From Cellulosimicrobium terreum (GTDB lineage: Bacteria; Actinomycetota; Actinomycetes; Actinomycetales; Cellulomonadaceae), in NCBI GenBank assembly GCA_014803435.1, contig JACYFD010000006.1, positions 62,001-126,000 of the forward strand: 64,000 nt of DNA. Direction: 5' to 3'. The notes beneath the pieces were generated by a model. That model saw only the letters and a program-made list of their open reading frames with translations, was not told the DNA's origin and did no database searches. Shown here piece after piece: positions 33,903-41,707 of the stretch. The translations under genes and the position numbers were made by a program. The stretch's first letter is position 1. Every line of letters begins with the position of its first letter.

Positions 33903-34907
33903 TCAGGGTGCCTCGTCGCGCCCCGGGCCCGGCTCGTAGGGCTTGGGCAGAGGAGGTGTCAGGCGCTGCGGCGGGTGCACGACGGGCACGTAGGTCGCCC
34001 GGTGCTCACCGGAGACGGCCCACCCGCGCTCCTCGTCCTCGTCCTCGTCGGCGCGTCCCCGCACGGGGATCGGCTGGGTCTGGCCGCTCCCCCTGCGACC
34101 GGGTCGGGGCGAGGCCTGACCGGGTGCCTCTCCGGTCGCCTGTCCGGGCACCACGACCACGGGGGGCGCGCTGCGCGAGGACGCGGTTCCGGGTGCCGCC
34201 TGGTCGGTCGGCGGGTGCTCCCACGCGTCGGCCGGGTCGACCGGCGGCCGGTCCCAGGCATCACCTGACGGGGGGCCGTCGTACACCACCGGCTCGGACG
34301 GGACGGCGGGTTCGCGTGACGTCCTGCCCGGTGCGGCGGCCGCGGCACGGTCGGGGGCGACCGGGACCGTGGCGGGAGCCGTACCCGGTCGTGCGCTGGG
34401 TCCGCCGGGGCCGAAGAGGGTGTCGCAGATCCGGCGGTACGTCGCCTCGGGCCGCGCCACCCAGTCGATCCTGCGCAGCGCCTGGTCCTGGCCCGCAGAC
34501 TCCAGCAGGAACTGGCCGTAGCCGAGCACCCGTCCGACGAGCGAGCGTCCGTAGTTCATGTCGGTGACCTTGGTCAGCGGCATCATCGCGACCTTGTGGG
34601 TGATCAGCCCGTACAGGAGGAGCAGGCGCTTGTCCGTGGCGACGAACCACTCGTTGCGCCACTCGAGGACCTTCCACACCAGGCGCGCGACGAGGAGCAG
34701 CCAGAGCCACCACAGGACGAGCACGCCGTCACCGACCGAGGCTCCCGCCCGCACCACCAGCCAGGCCACGAGGAGCATGGCGACGAAGGTCGTGAGGAAG
34801 GGCTCGACGAGCATCCCCCAGTGGTGGCGCGTCGCGACGACCACGCGCTCGCCGTCGAGCACGTAGCGGTCGAGGATGCGGCCACGCGGACCGCTGCGCC
34901 CGGCCAC
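33903..34907 (-). CDS. PH-domain (bPH2/DUF304) membrane protein with disordered C-terminus
   Basis: A 334-residue protein. Two hydrophobic helices (about residues 32-80, FLTTFVAMLLVAWLVV and VLVLWWLWLLLVARLV) are followed by a bacterial pleckstrin-like bPH2 domain (NEWFVATDKRLLLLYGLITHKVAMMPL, then GYGQFLLESAGQDQALRRIDW). The last ~150 residues are Pro/Ala/Asp-rich and disordered, with many short repeats of basic and acidic patches. Membrane-anchored, function unknown. The downstream position of the small membrane protein gene at 34911-35078 (upstream in transcription) suggests the pair is coexpressed. The GTG/ATG start choice does not affect the domain content. Confidence 0.78.
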   Translation of the reverse strand: MAGRSGPRGRILDRYVLDGERVVVATRHHWGMLVEPFLTTFVAMLLVAWLVVRAGASVGDGVLVLWWLWLLLVARLVWKVLEWRNEWFVATDKRLLLLYGLITHKVAMMPLTKVTDMNYGRSLVGRVLGYGQFLLESAGQDQALRRIDWVARPEATYRRICDTLFGPGGPSARPGTAPATVPVAPDRAAAAAPGRTSREPAVPSEPVVYDGPPSGDAWDRPPVDPADAWEHPPTDQAAPGTASSRSAPPVVVVPGQATGEAPGQASPRPGRRGSGQTQPIPVRGRADEDEDEERGWAVSGEHRATYVPVVHPPQRLTPPLPKPYEPGPGRDEAP

Positions 34908-34910
34908 GGC

Positions 34911-35078
34911 TCAGTCCAGCAGCGAGCTGAAGAACTGTCCGATGGCACTGAACGCGCCGACGATGACGTCCCAGACGCCTTCCAGGATGTCGGCCGCCCG
35001 CTCGGGGCTCGTGATGATCGCGTAGACGGCGAAGATCACCAGCGCCCAGATCAGGATCGCCTTCACCTTCGGATGCAT
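34911..35078 (-). CDS. Small conserved membrane protein
   Basis: A 55-residue protein starting MHPKVKAILIWALV, with one N-terminal hydrophobic helix and an amphipathic second half (AADILEGVWDVIVGAFSAIGQFF). The ATG at 35078 has a GAGGAG site eight bases upstream and removes a polar extension of the open frame. The spacing of three bases to the PH-domain gene supports an operon. I recognise similar short proteins in other actinobacteria but no function is known. Confidence 0.72.
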   Translation of the reverse strand: MHPKVKAILIWALVIFAVYAIITSPERAADILEGVWDVIVGAFSAIGQFFSSLLD

Positions 35079-35280
35079 CGGGGACTCCTCGCAGGTCGAC
35101 GGACGGTGCTTCTCACGTGCCCCCCGCACCTGCCGCGCCACCTGGTTCGCACCCGACGGCACGGCCGGCAGCGTTCAGCATGACAGCAGACGGTGCCATT
35201 TTGACAGGGCGCGTCCCGTTTGCGGCCCACGGCGCGCCGGGAGCCGGGCAGGCGGGACACGCGCGCGTCGAGCAGGCCTC

Positions 35281-36000
35281 TCACTCCCCGGCGCGGCGCA
35301 GGACCTCCGTCAGGCGGTTCGCCGCGGCGACCACGGAGCCCGAGTGCAGCCGCCCGGGCTGGCGCGTGAGGCGCTCGACCGGACCGGAGATGGACACCGC
35401 CGCGACGACGCGGCCCGACGGTCCGCGCACCGGCGCCGACACCGAGGCGACCCCGAGCTCGCGCTCCGAGACCGACTGGGCCCAGCCGCGGCGTCGGACG
35501 CCGGAGAGGATCGTCGCGGTGAACTTGGCCTCGCGCAGCCCGCGGTGCAGGCGGTCGGGCTCCTCCCACGCGAGGAGGATCTGCGCGGCGGACCCGGCGT
35601 GCATGGTCAACGTCGCCCCGACGGGGATGGAGTCGCGCAGGCCCACGGGGCGCTCGGCGGCGGCGACGCAGATCCGGTGGTCGCCCTGGCGGCGGTAGAG
35701 CTGCGCGCTCTCGCCGGTGTGGTCACGCAGGGCGGTGAGCACGGGGTTCGCGGCGGCCAGGAGCCGGTCCTCGCCGGCGGCGGTCGCGAGCTCGTTCAGG
35801 CGCGGGCCGAGGACGAACCGGCCCTGCATGTCGCGCGCGACCATGCGGTGGTGCTCGAGCGCGACGGCGAGCCGGTGCGCCGTCGGACGGGCGAGTCCGG
35901 TGGCCGTGACGAGCTGGGCGAGGGTGGCCGGTCCGGACTCCAGGGCGCCGAGGACGGAGGCCGCCTTGTCCAGGACGCCGACTCCGCTAGTATTGTCCAT
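35281..36000 (-). CDS. IclR-family regulator divergent from leuCD (LtbR/NdgR type)
   Basis: A 239-residue IclR-family regulator. The N-terminal winged HTH (about 5-60) includes GPATLAQLVTATGLARPTAHRLAVAL; the effector domain holds the conserved SERELGVASVSAPVRGPSGRVVAAVSISGP segment. Its divergence from leuC and leuD matches LtbR of Corynebacterium and NdgR of Streptomyces, which control leucine and other amino-acid genes, so it most likely represses leuCD. The ATG at 36000 is the only start that gives a normal IclR N-terminus. The 162-base gap to leuC contains the operator region. Confidence 0.9.
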   Translation of the reverse strand: MDNTSGVGVLDKAASVLGALESGPATLAQLVTATGLARPTAHRLAVALEHHRMVARDMQGRFVLGPRLNELATAAGEDRLLAAANPVLTALRDHTGESAQLYRRQGDHRICVAAAERPVGLRDSIPVGATLTMHAGSAAQILLAWEEPDRLHRGLREAKFTATILSGVRRRGWAQSVSERELGVASVSAPVRGPSGRVVAAVSISGPVERLTRQPGRLHSGSVVAAANRLTEVLRRAGE

Positions 36001-36015
36001 AGGTCGATATTGACG

Positions 36016-36030
36016 TCTCACGCACTGAGA
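36016..36030. promoter_or_regulatory. Inverted repeat in the IclR-leuC intergenic region
   Basis: TCTCA-CGCAC-TGAGA is a 5-bp inverted repeat 16 bases from the IclR start. An AT-richer stretch (TATTGTCCATAGGTCGATAT, 35991-36010) overlaps the IclR start. Both are candidate binding or promoter elements for control of leuCD; neither matches a consensus I can verify. Confidence 0.35.
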
Positions 36031-36162
36031 TGCAAGTCCGCGCGAGATGTTCCACCCGCTGGACGGTTCCGCCACCGGGTGAACAAAGGGCGGACGATCG
36101 ACCCCTACGGCTCCTCGTGCCCCCGCGAGAGCAGCCGGGTCTGACGACAGGAGATGAGCAAC

Positions 36163-37644
36163 ATGGCCGGCACGCTGGCGGAGAAGGTCTGGGACGCGCA
36201 CCTGGTGCGACGCGGCACCGACGGGTCGCCCGACCTCCTCTACATCGACCTCCACCTCGTGCACGAGGTCACGAGCCCGCAGGCGTTCGAGGGCCTCCGC
36301 CTCGCCGGTCGCCCCGTGCGTCGCCCGGACCTCACCATCGCCACGGAGGACCACAACACGCCGACGCTCGACATCGACCTGCCGATCGCGGACCTCACGA
36401 GCCGCACGCAGATCGACACGCTGCGCACCAACGCGCGCGAGTTCGGCGTCCGGATCCACTCGCTCGGCGACGCGGACCAGGGGATCGTGCACCAGGTCGG
36501 CCCGCAGCTCGGGCTGACCATGCCGGGCCTGACGGTCGTGTGCGGCGACTCGCACACCTCGACGCACGGGGCCTTCGGCGCCCTGGCGTTCGGCATCGGC
36601 ACCTCCGAGGTCGAGCACGTGCTCGCCACGCAGACGCTGCCCCTCGCGCCCTTCAAGACGATGGCGATCAACGTCGACGGCGAGCTGCCCCCGGGCGCGA
36701 CGAGCAAGGACATCATCCTCGCGATCATCGCCAAGATCGGTACCGGCGGCGGTCAGGGCTACGTGCTCGAGTACCGCGGCGAGGCCATCCGCTCGCTCTC
36801 CATGGAGGCGCGGATGACGGTCTGCAACATGTCGATCGAGGCCGGCGCCCGCGCCGGGATGATCGCGCCCGACGACACGACCTTCGAGTACCTCGCGGGA
36901 CGCCCGCACGCTCCCGAGGGCGCCGACTGGGACGCCGCCGTCGACTACTGGCGCACGCTGCGCTCCGACGACGACGCCGTCTTCGACACCGAGGTCACCC
37001 TCCGCGCGTCCGACCTCGAGCCGTTCGTCACCTGGGGCACCAACCCCGGGCAGGGCCTGCCCATCTCGGCGAACGTGCCCGTCCCGGAGGAGATCGCGGA
37101 CGAGAACGAGCGCGTCGCCGCCGAGCGCGCCATCGAGTACATGGGTCTGACCCCGGGGCGGCCGCTGCGCGAGCTGGCGGTCGACACGGTCTTCATCGGG
37201 TCCTGCACCAACGGCCGCATCGAGGACCTGCGCTCGGTCGCCAAGGTGGTGCAGGGCAAGCAGAAGGCCGAGAGCGTGCGCGTCCTGGTCGTCCCGGCGT
37301 CCGCCCGCGTGCGCCTGCAGGCCGAGGCCGAGGGCCTGGACAAGATCTTCCTGGACTTCGGCGCCGAGTGGCGCAACGCCGGGTGCTCGATGTGTCTCGG
37401 CATGAACCCCGACCAGCTCACCCCGGGCGAGCGTGCGGCGTCCACGTCGAACCGCAACTTCGAGGGCCGCCAGGGCAAGGGCGGGCGCACCCACCTGGTG
37501 TCGCCGCTCGTCGCCGCCGCGACCGCCCTGCGCGGCACGCTGTCCTCGCTCTCCGACCTCGACCTCCCGGCCGACGTCGACATCACGTCCTTCGACGGCA
37601 CGCCGCTCGCGCCGCTCGACCCGCACGTCCTCGTGCAGGTCTGA
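36163..37644 (+). CDS. leuC: 3-isopropylmalate dehydratase large subunit
   Basis: A 493-residue aconitase-family large subunit that interconverts 2- and 3-isopropylmalate with LeuD in leucine synthesis. It opens [13 protein letters not shown] and [18 protein letters not shown]. It has the [4Fe-4S] ligands in [13 protein letters not shown] and [14 protein letters not shown], and [13 protein letters not shown] upstream. There is an alternative ATG at 36154, but AGGAG (36149-36153) touches it with zero spacing, whereas the ATG at 36163 has nine bases, so 36163 is preferred. leuD follows after 59 bases. Confidence 0.96.
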   Translation: MAGTLAEKVWDAHLVRRGTDGSPDLLYIDLHLVHEVTSPQAFEGLRLAGRPVRRPDLTIATEDHNTPTLDIDLPIADLTSRTQIDTLRTNAREFGVRIHSLGDADQGIVHQVGPQLGLTMPGLTVVCGDSHTSTHGAFGALAFGIGTSEVEHVLATQTLPLAPFKTMAINVDGELPPGATSKDIILAIIAKIGTGGGQGYVLEYRGEAIRSLSMEARMTVCNMSIEAGARAGMIAPDDTTFEYLAGRPHAPEGADWDAAVDYWRTLRSDDDAVFDTEVTLRASDLEPFVTWGTNPGQGLPISANVPVPEEIADENERVAAERAIEYMGLTPGRPLRELAVDTVFIGSCTNGRIEDLRSVAKVVQGKQKAESVRVLVVPASARVRLQAEAEGLDKIFLDFGAEWRNAGCSMCLGMNPDQLTPGERAASTSNRNFEGRQGKGGRTHLVSPLVAAATALRGTLSSLSDLDLPADVDITSFDGTPLAPLDPHVLVQV

Positions 37645-37703
37645 CCGACCGACGCCAGCCTGAGCCCGCCGCTGCCCCCGAAGCTCCCGAAGAGGTTTCC
37701 ATC

Positions 37704-38342
37704 ATGGAGAAGTTCACGACCCACACCGGCGTCGGCGTCCCGCTGCGCCGCAGCAACGTCGACACCGACCAGATCATCCCCGCCGTCTACCTCAAGCGCG
37801 TGACCCGCACGGGCTTCGAGGACGCGCTGTTCGCGGCGTGGCGCGGCGACCCGTCGTTCATCCTCAACCAGGACGCCTACAGGTCCGGCTCCGTGCTTGT
37901 CGCCGGCCCCGACTTCGGCACCGGCTCGTCGCGCGAGCACGCCGTGTGGGCGCTCAAGGACTACGGCTTCCGCGTCGTCCTCGCCTCCCGGTTCGCGGAC
38001 ATCTTCCGTGGCAACTCCGGCAAGCAGGGTCTGGTCGCGGGGATCGTCGCGCAGGAGGACATCGAGCTCCTCTGGAAGATCCTGGAGACCAACCCGGGCA
38101 CGGAGGTGACCGTCGACCTCGTCGCGCGCACCGCCTCCGCGCAGGACGTCACCGTGCCCTTCCAGATCGACGACTACACGCGCTGGCGCCTCATGGAGGG
38201 CCTCGACGACATCGGTCTGACCCTCAAGCACGAGGAGGAGATCTCCGCGTTCGAGGCGACGCGCGCGTCGTGGCGGCCGAAGACCCTGCCGGCGAAGACG
38301 CTGCCGAAGGTCGAGATCGAGGCTGCTCGGCCCGTCGGCTGA
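37704..38342 (+). CDS. leuD: 3-isopropylmalate dehydratase small subunit
   Basis: A 212-residue swivelling subunit of isopropylmalate isomerase, partner of LeuC. Landmarks: [55 protein letters not shown] and [15 protein letters not shown]. The C-terminal helix region ([14 protein letters not shown]) is normal. It is in an operon with leuC and is convergent with the flavin-dependent oxidoreductase gene, whose stop codon adjoins without a gap. Confidence 0.96.
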   Translation: MEKFTTHTGVGVPLRRSNVDTDQIIPAVYLKRVTRTGFEDALFAAWRGDPSFILNQDAYRSGSVLVAGPDFGTGSSREHAVWALKDYGFRVVLASRFADIFRGNSGKQGLVAGIVAQEDIELLWKILETNPGTEVTVDLVARTASAQDVTVPFQIDDYTRWRLMEGLDDIGLTLKHEEEISAFEATRASWRPKTLPAKTLPKVEIEAARPVG

Positions 38343-39236
38343 TCAGCGCGGCGGGGTCTGGCGGATCGAGTCCAGGAGCGACGCCGGGGTCGCGGTCTCC
38401 GGGTTCCAGCGGGACTCGACCCACCAGGTAGCGCCTGCTTCCGCGAGCGCGGCCAGCTGGTCGGCCGCCGCTGTGCGGTCGGTGGGCAGGACCCCCTGGA
38501 CGACGACCTCGTACGGGCGGTCCGCGATGCCCAGCTCGGCGCGGCGAGCGGTGAGCCACGCGACGAGGGACGTGACGTCGTCGGGCGTGGGGACGTCGAA
38601 GCCGCGCTCGCCGCGCAGCTGCAGGACGATCCCGTCGTGGCGCAGCGTGCGGTCGAGGGAACGCACGGGCGGGCGGTCGGCGTCCCAGACGCCGACCGGC
38701 CACACCGGTAGGTGGCGACCGACGTGGGGACGGTCGACCGGGCGGGGGAGGAACTGCATCTCGCCCGTCTCCAGTCGGGTGCCGGAGAACGCGAACGGTT
38801 CACCCGTCCACGCGCGGTCGAGGAACGCGAGCGCGTCGTCGAGCAGCTCGGCCCGCTCGCGCAGCGGCTGCGGCTGGTCCGGGACGGCGGAGAACCCGCC
38901 GTCGTCCAGGACGCCCACGCCGACCGGCAGGACGAGCCGTCCAGCTGACAGGTGGTCGACGGTGAGAGCCTGCCGCACGACCTCCCACGGCTTGCGGCGG
39001 GGGAGCGCGAACACCATCGCGCCCAGCGTGATCCGCTCGGTCCGGACCGCGGCGGCGGCCAGGACCGCCCACGGGTCGAACGTGTCGACCGCCATGATGC
39101 TCATGCCGTCCCACGAGAAGAACCCGTCCCAGCCGTGCTCCTCCGCGGCGACAGCCATGGCGACCACCTCGGTCGCCGTGCCGAAGCTGCCGACGACCCC
39201 GACCTTGATCCCCGTCTCCTGCTCGTTGCCCGCCAT
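38343..39236 (-). CDS. LLM-class flavin-dependent oxidoreductase
   Basis: A 297-residue luciferase-like monooxygenase (F420- or FMN-dependent TIM barrel). Landmarks: KVGVVGSFGTATEVVAMAVAAEEHGWDGFF, FDPWAVLAAAAVRTERITLGAMVFALPRRKPW, and DHLSAGRLVLPVGVG. The N-terminal alanine-rich segment before ATG 39236 is not needed for the fold, so this start is preferred; it is also seven bases after a TAGCGT hexamer. Cofactor and substrate are unknown. It is convergent with leuD, with no gap. Confidence 0.83.
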   Translation of the reverse strand: MAGNEQETGIKVGVVGSFGTATEVVAMAVAAEEHGWDGFFSWDGMSIMAVDTFDPWAVLAAAAVRTERITLGAMVFALPRRKPWEVVRQALTVDHLSAGRLVLPVGVGVLDDGGFSAVPDQPQPLRERAELLDDALAFLDRAWTGEPFAFSGTRLETGEMQFLPRPVDRPHVGRHLPVWPVGVWDADRPPVRSLDRTLRHDGIVLQLRGERGFDVPTPDDVTSLVAWLTARRAELGIADRPYEVVVQGVLPTDRTAAADQLAALAEAGATWWVESRWNPETATPASLLDSIRQTPPR

Positions 39237-39266
39237 GGACCCGACGCTAGCGGGCGGCACCGACGC

Positions 39267-40628
39267 TCACGCCGTCGGGCTCTGGTCCGGCGCGGGACCG
39301 TCGGGCGGGACCGGCGGTTCGTCGGGCGCGGCCGAGAGGTCGAGGCGCCGGATCCGCCTGTTCGCGACGTCGGTCACGGTGAGGCGGTGCCCGGCGACGT
39401 CGACGTGGTCGCCCACCACCGCGAGACGTCCGAGCTCGGCGATGACGAAGCCCGCGACGGTCTCGTACGGCCCGTCCGGCAGGTCGATGCCCGTGCGGCG
39501 CCCGAGCTCCTCGATGGTCTGCCCCGCGTCGAGGCCCGTCGTACCGCCCTGCTCGTCGGTCGTGACCGGCTCGGCCGGGTCGTACTCGTCCCGGATGTCG
39601 CCGACGAGCTCCTCCACGAGGTCCTCGAGAGTGACGATCCCGTCGGTGCCGCCGTACTCGTCGACCACCACGGCGATGTGGACGCCCTCGCTGCGCATGC
39701 GGGACATCGCGGGCAGGACGGTGTTCGTGGCCGGCAGCTCGAGGATGGGGCGCAGGACGTCGCGCACGCGCAGCACGGCACCTGTCGCCGGGTCGGTCGC
39801 GGGACGGTCGGGGTGGTCGCGACCCAGCAGGTCGCGCACGTGGAGGAACCCCACGACGTCGTCGAAGTCCTCGCCGGTGACCGGGTAGCGCGAGTACGGG
39901 CCGGACGCGACGATGCGCACGGCGTCAGCGAGCGTGGCGTCCGCGGCCAGGAACGCGACGTCGCCCCGCGGCGTCATCGCCTCCGCGAGGGAGCGCCCGC
40001 CGGCGTCGAACACGTCGTCCAGGATGCGGCGCTCGTCCTCGGGCAGCGCCTCGTGGTCGAGCACGAGCTGGCGCAGCTCCTCCTCGCTCATCTCCTCGCT
40101 GCGCGCCGACGGGTCGCCGCCGAGCAGCCGCACGACGCCGTCCGTCGAGCGGGACAGCAGCCAGATCACCGGTCGCATGGCGGTCGCGAACCGGTCGAGC
40201 GGGGGAGCGACGACGAGCGCGACCCCGGCCGAGCGCTGCAGCGCGATGCGCTTGGGCACGAGCTCGCCCAGCACGAGGGAGAGGTACGCGACGAGCAGCG
40301 TGAGCACCACCAGCGCGACCGTCGAGGCGAGCGACTCGGGCAGCCCGAGGCCCTCGAGCACGGGCGCGAGGTCCGGGGCGAGCGTCGACGCGCCGTACGC
40401 GGCGGAGAAGAACCCGGCGACGGTCACGCCGATCTGCACCGCGGCGAGGAACCGGTTGGGGTCGCGCGCGACCGCCGCGACGCGCGCCCCGCGGGCCGAC
40501 TCCTTCTCCATCTGCGAGACCTGGCTCTCGCGCAGCGAGACGAGGGCGATCTCGGTGCCCGCGAAGACGCCGCCGACGAGGACGAAGAACAGGACGAGTG
40601 CGATGTTGGTCCAGGTGCCGGAGTCCAT
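39267..40628 (-). CDS. CorC/HlyC-family (CNNM-like) membrane protein with CBS pair
   Basis: A 453-residue protein. The first ~180 residues form a DUF21/CNNM transmembrane domain (about three helices and the FAGTEIALVSLRESQVSQME segment), then a CBS-domain pair (about 210-330) with VVVDEYGGTDGIVTLEDLVEELVGDI, and a C-terminal CorC_HlyC domain (about 345-425). This layout is that of magnesium/cobalt efflux or divalent-cation homeostasis proteins; direct transport is not proven for bacterial members. The ATG at 40628 is used; a GTG three bases upstream and a TTG are alternatives. Downstream of it is the DUF808 gene on the same strand. Confidence 0.88.
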   Translation of the reverse strand: MDSGTWTNIALVLFFVLVGGVFAGTEIALVSLRESQVSQMEKESARGARVAAVARDPNRFLAAVQIGVTVAGFFSAAYGASTLAPDLAPVLEGLGLPESLASTVALVVLTLLVAYLSLVLGELVPKRIALQRSAGVALVVAPPLDRFATAMRPVIWLLSRSTDGVVRLLGGDPSARSEEMSEEELRQLVLDHEALPEDERRILDDVFDAGGRSLAEAMTPRGDVAFLAADATLADAVRIVASGPYSRYPVTGEDFDDVVGFLHVRDLLGRDHPDRPATDPATGAVLRVRDVLRPILELPATNTVLPAMSRMRSEGVHIAVVVDEYGGTDGIVTLEDLVEELVGDIRDEYDPAEPVTTDEQGGTTGLDAGQTIEELGRRTGIDLPDGPYETVAGFVIAELGRLAVVGDHVDVAGHRLTVTDVANRRIRRLDLSAAPDEPPVPPDGPAPDQSPTA

Positions 40629-40656
40629 CACCCCATCCAATCAGCCGTCCTGGACC

Positions 40657-41601
40657 TCACGCGTGCGCGCGACGGTGGCGCAGCACGTGCACCAGGTGGA
40701 CGACGGCGACGACGACCGCCCCGACGACGGCCCCGACGACCGCCGAGCCGAGGGTGTCGACGAGCCATGCGAGGAACCCACCGACGCCGGGCACGCCGTG
40801 CACGCCCTCCTCCAGGTGGTGCAGGAGGTCGTACGGCGCGTGCCAGCCGAGGTCGTCGGCGCCCTGGAGCAGGATGTGACCGCCGACCCACAGCATGGCG
40901 GCGATCCCGACCGTCGAGATGACCGACATGACCTTCGGCATCGCCGTGACGAGGCCGCGGCCGAACGACTGGACCCAGGACGTCTCGCGCCTCGCGAGGT
41001 GCAGGCCGATGTCGTCCATCTTCACGATGAGGGCGACGACCCCGTAGACGAGCAGCGTGATGAGCAGCGCCACGACCACGAGGATGATCGCGCGCGACCA
41101 GAAGCCCTCGCTCGCGACCTCGTTGAGCGAGATCACCATGATCTCGGCGCTGAGGATGAAGTCGGTGCGCACCGCGCTCGACACGACGGTGTCCTCGTCG
41201 ACGGCCTTCTTCGCCGCCTTGTCGTCGACGACCTCGGCGTGCCGGCCGGAGATCAGCTCCCACACCTTCTCCGCACCCTCGAACGCGAGGTACGTCCCGC
41301 CCAGCATGAGCAGCGGGGTGAGGAGCCACGGGAGGAACTGGCTGAGCAGCAGGATCGCCGGGAGGATGAACAGCAGCTTGTTGCGCAGGGAGCCCGTCGC
41401 GATGCGCTTGATGACGGGGAGCTCGCGCTTCGCGGCCAGGCCCTCGACGTACCGGGGCGTGACGGCCGTGTCGTCGATGACGACGCCGGTCGCCTTCACG
41501 CTCGCGCGACCCGCCGCGGCGCCGATGTCGTCGACGGAGGCGGCGGCGAGCTTCGCGAACGCCGCGATGTCGTCGAGCAGGGCGGCGAGGCCGATTGCCA
41601 T
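40657..41601 (-). CDS. DUF808 (YedI) family membrane protein
   Basis: A 314-residue multi-spanning membrane protein of the DUF808/YedI family. The N-terminus MAIGLAALLDDIAAFAKLAAASVDDIGAAAGRASVKATGVVIDDTAVTPRYV is highly typical, followed by REL (PVIKRIATGSLRNKLLFILP) and GGTYLAFEGAEKVWELI. It ends with a Val/Ala-rich helix and a His/Arg-rich tail. Function unknown. It precedes the CorC-like gene by 28 bases in the same direction, so both could be on one transcript. Confidence 0.9.
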   Translation of the reverse strand: MAIGLAALLDDIAAFAKLAAASVDDIGAAAGRASVKATGVVIDDTAVTPRYVEGLAAKRELPVIKRIATGSLRNKLLFILPAILLLSQFLPWLLTPLLMLGGTYLAFEGAEKVWELISGRHAEVVDDKAAKKAVDEDTVVSSAVRTDFILSAEIMVISLNEVASEGFWSRAIILVVVALLITLLVYGVVALIVKMDDIGLHLARRETSWVQSFGRGLVTAMPKVMSVISTVGIAAMLWVGGHILLQGADDLGWHAPYDLLHHLEEGVHGVPGVGGFLAWLVDTLGSAVVGAVVGAVVVAVVHLVHVLRHRRAHA

Positions 41602-41707
41602 GGATGCTCCGTCGTGTCGTGTCTGTGCGGACCGGCCGGCGTGGCCGTCCGCGAGCCGCGATGTCGTGCGTCGACGCGGCTGCACGGCATCGTAGCGACT
41701 CGGCGGC

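Noticed and set aside
36154-36162. Alternative start of leuC at ATG 36154
   Set aside because: The AGGAG site touches this ATG with no spacer; ATG 36163 has a normal nine-base spacing and gives the usual LeuC N-terminus.
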